The translations under genes were made by a program, and so were the position numbers. A stretch of 64,000 nucleotides of DNA from Oscheius dolichura (taxonomy: Eukaryota; Nematoda; Chromadorea; Rhabditida; Rhabditidae), in the NCBI GenBank assembly GCA_932521035.1, contig OW051496.1:11036001-11100000 (forward strand). Reading direction: 5' to 3'. Below are positions 57,401 to 64,000 of the stretch, piece by piece (position 1 is the stretch's first letter; each line of letters opens with the position of its first letter). The notes under the pieces were generated by a model that worked only from the letters and a program-made list of their open reading frames with translations, did not search any database and was not told the origin of the DNA.

Positions 57401-60400
57401 CGCAGTTGTTCTGGAGTTGTCTTCTCTGGTTATTCTCCTTCCTTCACTCTTTTTGGACATGGCTTTTCCCCGACCGGATGGAAGAGGACCCATCCAGGGA
57501 GGCCTTCCTCAGCCAATGTAAGCTTTCCCCGTTTTCTATGGCCATAATTGCCTTCAATCCTCATTCCTCCTCATTTTATAAGGCGAAATTGACAGAAAAT
57601 GATGTAGGGAATACGAAGCGTAGGTCAACACAGTGCTCGGGAGTCAAATAAACCGGGTAGAGACGCGGCCCCCTCCCCTCCGTCAAAATATGACTGTTAT
57701 TTGGAGTATTCATCATTTCTGTAGGCTCACTTCTCCCTGCTCTATCTCTGATCCTCTCTAAAATTTATGAGAAGCAGCCTCTTCTCGGCGAAGAGCTCAG
57801 CCGAGAGTGATGATGCCCGGGGAATGCGGATTGACCTAGCCACCCGCAAGTAGTCGGAAGGCGCATAAAAGGGCTGGGATCCCTCATGAAATTAGTTTTA
57901 CGACCATCTATCGTAGGCAAAAAACTGACAGCACCCGGGGGATAGGCGTGACGAGCGCTGAATCTCTACAAAAACAGCTGTATATTTTGGCGGTGTCACT
58001 ATTCTCCCCGTTCTTCTCTCCCGGACCGTTTGTTTATTCCCCGGCTGGCTAGTAATCCTCCCCAAACATTTCCTAACAAAGTCAAAGCATTGTCGCCTTC
58101 CATTCTATTGAAACTATCCCCATTTGGGGTCATTTCCCTCGGACAAAGAGAATTTCACAAGGAGGGCCGTCCTCCCTGCCCATTCTGCCAACTGGTTCCG
58201 TCAAAAGGCTCCCAGGATTATTCTCCGCCTCCTTTTTGAGAGGGAAAAAAACGAATAGCTCTTGAGGGTCGCTGCACCTCTAAACAATAATAATAGTCTT
58301 TTGCCGAATTGGAACGCCGTTGACCCCCGCGAAGAGTGGCTTGACACCTTTGCGTGAAATCTCGCAACTTCGCTGAGCGCTTACCCGTTCCCATCGGCCA
58401 CCGGTTCCAATTCTCCTCGGCGCGAGAGACCATAATCGCTTGCATATCAATAGACGGGAGAGACGACGCATTTGGGACTTTCTCTTTATGTTCCATATGG
58501 TATCATCGTCACGGGCATAAAAGTCGGGAAGAGTTCATGGCCGGCTTGAAATTCAGTGGAGCGGAGGATGGCGGCTACTGGGGAGGACGACGGGCCGTAC
58601 AGCCTCGGCAGCCCAGAATTGCCGAGATTGTATGGGTATAAAGAACTCTCCTTCCTGCCTAATCCAGTGGTATTGAACCTTCCCCTCCCATAGAGGTATT
58701 TCATCCGAAACGTGGTCATGTTCGCCCCTTCCCCTTTCTCCGAAAACTCTCCTTCCTAATGGCCGTCATCGAGGCAGCTGCTGGAACTTGAAGCAGCCAA
58801 AAGTGGTGGGCAGTTTAATCTGCTGTGAGCCATCCAGCTGGCTAGCCAAAATCGGCGGGATAAGGCCAAGGACGGCAGCGGGAGGAGGAGGAGGAGGTGT
58901 TCTTTGCCTGGTACCCGCAGAAAACCTCAAACTAAGACAAGACGACTAATGGCCCATTGGCTAATTCGTAATACTTTTAACGAGTAAAAACAGGGAGGAG
59001 GGGACAAATTAGACGAGAGAAGAAGTAGGACAAAGAGTTCGAATCTTGAGAATTGGATGCAAATCAGGGATGCCCTCAGGAGAGCGGGTGTTCTTGAGAG
59101 ACGCAGAGATTGTCCGTGAGATTAGCCCGGCCACAAGAAGAAGAAGAGACTGTTGGGGGCTGCTGATTGCGGAGATGTTATCTGAAGAGTGGAGGGGGCA
59201 GAGAAGAAGATAGAGGCCAGCTCTCGACGAGACGCAGCTACTGTCCGCCGGGAAGAGAGCGCACAGGTCAAAGAGGGGGCGGTCGACATGCCGCCTCGGA
59301 GAACTGACCACAGCTGACCACTTGGTGGTCCCGTAACGGCTGTTGCTCTCTCGGCTACCAGCTGATAACTGTAACTATATTCCTCAATCAATTCAAATCG
59401 ATTCTTCTCTCTACCGGGCAACTTCTCCCCGCCCACCGCGTAAGGTGGCGCGTAGTCACCAATGCGCCGTGTCGGCAGCCAGCCATGGCATAATTATAGT
59501 ACATATTCTTTAAATATTATACCGGAGGAGCATATACCACCAGTTGACTATGACGGTAAGCCTCTTCATTTCGTGACTCTCTTTCCATCTTTGGGCTTTG
59601 TAACAAATCCTCCCGGGCCGGGCCGGGCAGGATTACTTCTCTTTGTTTTTGTTCTCTCCTTTCACTTTTTCTACCTCTAAAAGATGAGAGGCGAGACGTG
59701 GAGGGAATAAGGAGCTCGGGTCATTGTCTTGTTATAAAGTGTGAGAGACATCCATCATTCTCTGCGGGTATCTTGTTCTTACCACAATTTATGCCCCCCT
59801 GGTAGACAGCGATCTTCTTTGACTAGGCTCCCTTTTAGCAGGCGATCTCCCCCACCCGTAAGGTCTCGGCAGACTACTTTCCCTGTTCCCCTTCTCCTCC
59901 CGAGACCCTATGGGGGCGGAAGTTCACCAGTCGATTAGTACCCGCTCATCGTCTCCTCGTCTCCTTTCCCATGTTCCAGTTCGGGTATGTAATGTTCTCC
60001 TCCCGAAGGGGAAAAAGTCCTAACATTATCAGCACTTTGGAAAGTCCTTTACGATTCCATTTATCATCCTCGTCCCGCCACTCGTCCCCGCCAATAACCC
60101 GCCATCAGTGAGTAAGCGTGGGAAAGGTCGGCCCCGGGCGGGATGTAACATCTCTTGGAGGAGGAGGACGAGAAGAAAAAAGCAAATGATAATGGGACTA
60201 GTAGAAGTGTTCCGGACTGATCGGACGATATCAGACTCTTGTCCAGTCTGTCGTGTGTTTGTATCCCCCGGGGGTGGAGGATGGATTCGGAACAAGGAAT
60301 TCAAGTGGAGAGAGCTATGTTTTCCGCTACCCTCTCTCTCTCTCTCTGTTTGGCCGGCTCGTATCAGCACACAGTCGAGATGAGAAATCAGAGATACCAA

Positions 60401-63400
60401 CACACGAAACTATAGACTAAATAAAGAAACAAGGGATTTCAGATCACGATGAGGCAGAAGCAGTGGACAGGAGGGCATGGGCCGCCTCGGCCAGGACACC
60501 ACACACTTCTGGACAACTGCTGACGACGCGGTCCGGGTCGGCTCACAATCTCAATTCAGTCAATGGATCCTACCACGGAGTAAGTTGGGGCCTTCAAGGG
60601 GGACAGTATAACACGAGAGAGATCGGGGATCTCACCACGAAAATTGGGGGAAGCGAGCCAGTACTCCGGTTGTCCCCTGCTTTTGGGAGTCGGCCTCCCA
60701 GTGTCCGTAGTCTAGGGGTTCTGGGACTTTTCCGACGGCTCGTCGAGAGCTTCCGGAAGACGACGCTCTCCAAGGACTTCCAGAGGGTCCATACCCCAGC
60801 TAAACCCCCTGGGAAGTCCGCAGGCTGCCCTGATCCCCTCCTCCTCTTCAGAATGTCCTTTTGATCTTTTCCCCTGTTCAAAATCTCTCCTCCTGCCGGC
60901 CAACCCCAATTCCAACCCCTGACGTGAAGTACTGTAGCTAAAAATAGTCCCCTTTCCAAGTGTTGTGGTTTTTGAGAGCTACGGACATTGTGCTTTTGTA
61001 GCCTTATATCTTTCCGTTCAGGAACACGAGGATTCCTCGACTCCACAGCGGCTGGCCAATTTCCTCTCCCGACCTTTTCGAACAAATCCTCTAAAGAGGA
61101 CGAAGAGTGTCAGCAAATTGGAGAAGCAGCAGCAACAGCAACAACAAAGCCAGTGAGTAGCAGCCGGGGGCATGTGAGTGAGTGAGTGAGAGAGAGAGAG
61201 AGGCTTCTGTCCTCCTCCCCTGATAATAGTGATAGTTCTCGGGTGACGGGTGTTTTGAACCATAAAAGCGCAGCTGATCCGGTGTCACTTTCCCCGTCCA
61301 TATACCCCGAAGCTGATCCTACCAGTTTTGGGCGGGAGGCAGTTGTGCAACACGCGTAAATCCCCCCGTCAATTCTATGTGGTTTTTTTGTTTCTAACTC
61401 TTCTTTGTACTTGTTACTATGCCTTCCAATAGATTCTACCCCAGACGTCCGAGGAGGATATCCGCGTATCCTGTTTTGGATTCCTAGTCTCCCACCTTCC
61501 TTCCTTCCTCATTCCCAGGCAATGATCTAGTGACAAGAAACTTGTTGACGTTTCTCCCCTTTCCCACCATATTCTTATCAAAAAGTAAGCCTATAGGGTC
61601 GAAGGAGAAGGGCAGGAGAACCAGAATACTCCATGTTTCCTTTAGCAGACGGCGGTATAGCCCCTACTGGAGGCCTCCCATCTCACTTTGAAAAACCTCG
61701 AAGACGTTTGCTCCTAGACCTTTAAAATCCCTCCATGGCGGTTCTAGCTTACTGTAGATAGGAGCCATTGGTCACATGCCGTTCGATTCAATTGAAAATG
61801 GGCTCTATCCCTGAGGACGGGCACCCATAGAGCCTCGGCAGAACAGAAAGACTTCAGTCAACTTTCTAAACAAAGAGCAGAGCGATCGGTTGAGATGTTA
61901 CGGCTTTGGAAACAAAATCCTCCGAGCTGCAGCTTTTTCGAGGGGATAAGTTCCGCGTTAGGCTCGTTGGCATATGTTTTCGGGTGTCACATTGCCAACA
62001 AACCTTCTCTTTCCGCAACATTATATCACAAACTGGGGAGAAGTCTCACTCTATTTCGAGTTTGCTCCTTTTCCAACTTAAAACCACATTATATTCGAGC
62101 CTCCACTATGGGACCTTTACAGTAATTTCCATTGAATAGATCAAAATTTAGAGGACAGGACTTAAATAACTAGAAACGGCCCATAGGAGGATAATTACCT
62201 GATACCCGGGGAGGGAACACGACCCTCTCTACTGGCCAGCTTGGCCATGAATAATTCCCAGCTACGAGCAGATGTTTTATTGTGTTTACCGCGTGTAAAA
62301 CTGAGATGTGTTGCCCTCTCAATGTCATTTGTCGCCTCCGCCAAGAAATTGTCCTCGTATTACAACCCCTGATCCAACACCCCCCACAACGTGTGTTTTC
62401 TATTCTATTCCTTTTCTTCCTGGCCTCGTCTCGTTTAAGATGAGAATTCAGCTACGGCTATTAATCATCCTCCCCTGGCTGTCGGCTGTTTATGGTTATA
62501 TCCGTCGTGGATCCCCCCCACCCTGCCCTTATCCCACCCGCCGCAGCCTAATTATTTCTTCGTCTTCGGACCATATGAAATTTCACACTGTATTCCCTCT
62601 CGCCTTCTGATAGTTTTCTCTCTTCTTTTGTCAATTTTGCCTCGTCACCAGAAGCTGGTTCATTGTGACGCCGCCATTGTGTCCATTCTGTTGCTTGTCA
62701 TTTGATTTTCTCTCTCTCTAAAAATCAATATCTCCTTATTATAGGATGTATGACTGAATAGAATAGAGACATGGCCGAGGTACGCAACCCTCGCCTTGTT
62801 CGGGGGCGTATCGTCTACAAATCAAAACGGTAAGGACTCGGGAGAGGGCAGCTACTCCCCTTCCTCAAAGAGAGAGCCACAGTGGTCCCGTAACGACTAT
62901 GCCTCTCAGCAGTTAGCCACGTTTGATCTCTAAACAGGCGGAGGAGTTCATCCTAGGAACTTCTGACGAGAGTTTTCTAATTTTGCAAATATTCAGCTGT
63001 GATCTTATGGCTCAGGGGGTTCCAGGTATGAATCTGATGAGGTTGTGGCCTTTTAAAAAGAAGAGTAAGGGGAATTTCCACCAGGCAGGTATCCTCCTGC
63101 TCGTCTGCCCCGGTCCTCTGCTTATTAGAAGACAACGTTTAATACTACACCCCGTCGATGAAACTGATTCCCCCCATCCCAGCCTCTGCGGACATCTGCT
63201 TTCCTTCCCAGCCGGCCGACCATCCTCAAACATCCGCTAATCCCAAAACTAGCGTTCTAGGAGAGAGGAGGGATTATACGACCGCTGTTCCATTATCCAT
63301 TTCCCAGTTGGAACTCGTCTCGTCCGCTCTCGGACTCCTCTGCCCCTTGGCTGCCTCTACCCTATCTTCCCAAGGGTCTAGCCTCTCTCAAATTGAGTTG

Positions 63401-64000
63401 GGTGTAGTTCCCCCGAAATTGGGATAATCCTCCCGGCCTGTCCTCCTTCTCATAAGTGAATTTACACTGACTTGCCTCCCAGCTGCTTTTTTTCGGCCCA
63501 GACTCTCTCCGTCGCGTCAACTATTCCATCCTAAATGTTGAAATGTTCAAAATGAGGATTCTCTGCGGAACGTATACTGTGAATGACGAGGAGGATCGGT
63601 TAGTTTTGCTGTTAAATAGTCAGCCAGCGAGTGTATGAGAGGGAGGATACTGTATAGACCTTTAAATTCAACTGGACACATTTCAGGATGCTTCACCGGT
63701 CAGATATACAGAGGTCGCAGGAGAATCTCTTGAGTCTGACCTACGGGACGAGGGCCTTCTCCACCCCTAGTAGGGATCAGCAGTCGCTGCGATCCTCCCG
63801 GTCACATGAGAGTCTTCTAAACTTCGGAGCCACCACCCATATGATTGATCTTGGTAAGACCTCAAAAAAGAGAGAAGGCCGACTGATATTATAGGCGACG
63901 GCTCGCGTATCCACCCCGTCCACCCGTCCGTGGTCGATGTCCCAAATTGTTTCCGAGTAGCCAATACCTATTATGCGTGTCGGACTCCACAAGAACGAAA
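51425..64000 (+). CDS. SynGAP/RASAL2/DAB2IP (GAP-2)-like RasGAP, 5' half; continues past window
   Basis: Family members inactivate Ras/Rap and have a split PH domain, C2, RasGAP and coiled coil. Only the N-terminal PH part is here. Longest chain: 51425-51476, 52066-52157, 52207-52282, 52332-52399, 52441-52462, 52518-52760, 53265-53370, 53414-53580, 60443-60579, 61022-61152, 63687-63853, 63895 to window end. The first PH half reads YGGWLMV...[23 protein letters not shown]. Basic Ser/Arg-rich insert exons follow, then [18 protein letters not shown], the counterpart of the IKRTKSQPKLDR motif of SynGAP, then [11 protein letters not shown] (SynGAP SHSHESLL) and [16 protein letters not shown], the last PH strands. 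Phases agree at every junction given. Introns reach 6.9 kb, far above the local norm, and contain further candidate first exons. Whether exons exist between 53580 and 60443 in this isoform is open. Confidence 0.82.
54729..54797. repeat. Inverted-repeat element copy (RasGAP intron)
   Basis: CACCCATACAGCCTTGGCAG and CTGCCGAGACTTTACGGGTA. Confidence 0.7.
56637..56694 (+). other. Candidate alternative first exon of the RasGAP gene
   Basis: GGAGATGG start, reads [19 protein letters not shown] and ends in donor G|GTAAGT with one leftover base, which fits the acceptor exon at 60443 (giving [10 protein letters not shown]). Confidence 0.5.
57388..57517 (+). other. Candidate alternative first exon encoding a hydrophobic segment
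   Basis: Begins [20 protein letters not shown] and continues [20 protein letters not shown] before donor GTAAGC with one leftover base, in phase with 60443. The 22-residue hydrophobic run could be a membrane anchor. It is preceded by CTCTTCCGCAG, so it could instead be an internal exon after a reading at about 57127-57307. Confidence 0.45.
58591..58639. repeat. Inverted-repeat element copy (RasGAP intron)
   Basis: GCCGTACAGCCTCGGCAG and TTGCCGAGATTGTATGGGTA nearly adjacent. Confidence 0.7.
59462..59555 (+). other. Candidate alternative first exon of the RasGAP gene
   Basis: Reads [20 protein letters not shown] then [11 protein letters not shown], ends at donor G|GTAAGC with one leftover base, in phase with 60443. 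Confidence 0.55.
59852..59919. repeat. Inverted-repeat element copy (RasGAP intron)
   Basis: CCACCCGTAAGGTCTCGGCA and CCCGAGACCCTATGGGGGCG. Confidence 0.7.
61419..61465 (+). other. Candidate alternative first exon of the RasGAP gene
   Basis: Reads [15 protein letters not shown], then donor GC|GTATCC with two leftover bases, in phase with the exon at 63687 (giving A-MLHRSD). Confidence 0.35.
61820..61842. repeat. Half copy of inverted-repeat element
   Basis: GCACCCATAGAGCCTCGGCA without a right arm. Confidence 0.5.
62771..62829 (+). other. Candidate alternative first exon of the RasGAP gene
   Basis: GAGACATGG start, reads [19 protein letters not shown], ends CG|GTAAGG with two leftover bases, in phase with 63687 (giving KR-MLHRSD). 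Strong donor. Confidence 0.6.
63552..63598 (+). other. Candidate alternative first exon of the RasGAP gene
   Basis: Reads [15 protein letters not shown], ends CG|GTTAG with two leftover bases, in phase with 63687 only 88 bp downstream. Confidence 0.55.

Noticed and set aside
59030-59060. GTTCGAATC, a tRNA T-loop-like string
   Set aside because: No acceptor stem, D-arm or anticodon arm could be folded around it.

Overview
The window is nuclear DNA of a compact-genome metazoan, most likely a nematode. Protein families are animal (ERGIC3/Erv46, Tribbles, GLUT sugar transporter, ribokinase, a CENP-A-like centromeric histone, UGGT, NCBP2, mitochondrial ribosomal protein L23, RYK/Derailed, PTP4A/PRL, SynGAP/GAP-2). 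Nearly every gene is cut by GT-AG introns of about 34-46 bp with TTTCAG- or TTTAG-type acceptors. Many start codons sit directly after a pyrimidine-rich AG, as expected for spliced-leader trans-splicing, and some same-strand genes are only 83-161 bp apart, as in nematode operons. I could not place the species. All exon models were spliced by eye; for the complete genes the summed exon lengths are multiples of three, but exact borders need RNA evidence.

Layout: 1-1781 (+) 3' part of an ERGIC3 gene with a small antisense gene nested in one intron; 2427-5137 (-) Tribbles pseudokinase; 7780-9899 (-) histidine acid phosphatase, 83 bp downstream of 9983-11947 (-) GLUT-like transporter; 12438-13612 (-) ribokinase; 15495-16792 (-) CENP-A-like histone H3; 17819-18334 (+) small one-TM protein; 19052-24604 (+) UGGT; 25020-25760 (+) NCBP2 and 25922-26512 (+) MRPL23, an operon-like pair; 26656-27501 (-) secreted Cys-rich protein; 28420-30927 (-) RYK-like receptor pseudokinase. 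A gene-poor stretch of about 9.7 kb (30928-40608) follows, then 40609-41393 (+) PTP4A; 42637-45284 (+) a secreted Gly/Gln-rich protein; 45557-47734 (-) a sterol-desaturase/fatty-acid-hydroxylase family enzyme; 48343-49490 (-) a metallo-beta-lactamase-fold protein; and 51425 to beyond 64000 (+) a SynGAP/RASAL2/GAP-2-like RasGAP.

The most striking region is the last 12.6 kb. The 5' half of the RasGAP gene appears to carry at least seven alternative first exons scattered through long introns. Their exit phases fall into two classes that match exactly two downstream acceptor exons. One candidate first exon encodes a hydrophobic segment, so it may give a membrane-anchored isoform.

Scattered through introns and intergenic DNA is a small inverted-repeat element (ends resembling CACCCGTARNATCTCGGCAG and its complement) with about 14 full or half copies. 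There is also a degenerate GGACATCCTCC-type minisatellite and many copies of the 8-mer CTACAGTA/TACTGTAG. No rRNA, tRNA, CRISPR or prokaryotic mobile element was recognised.
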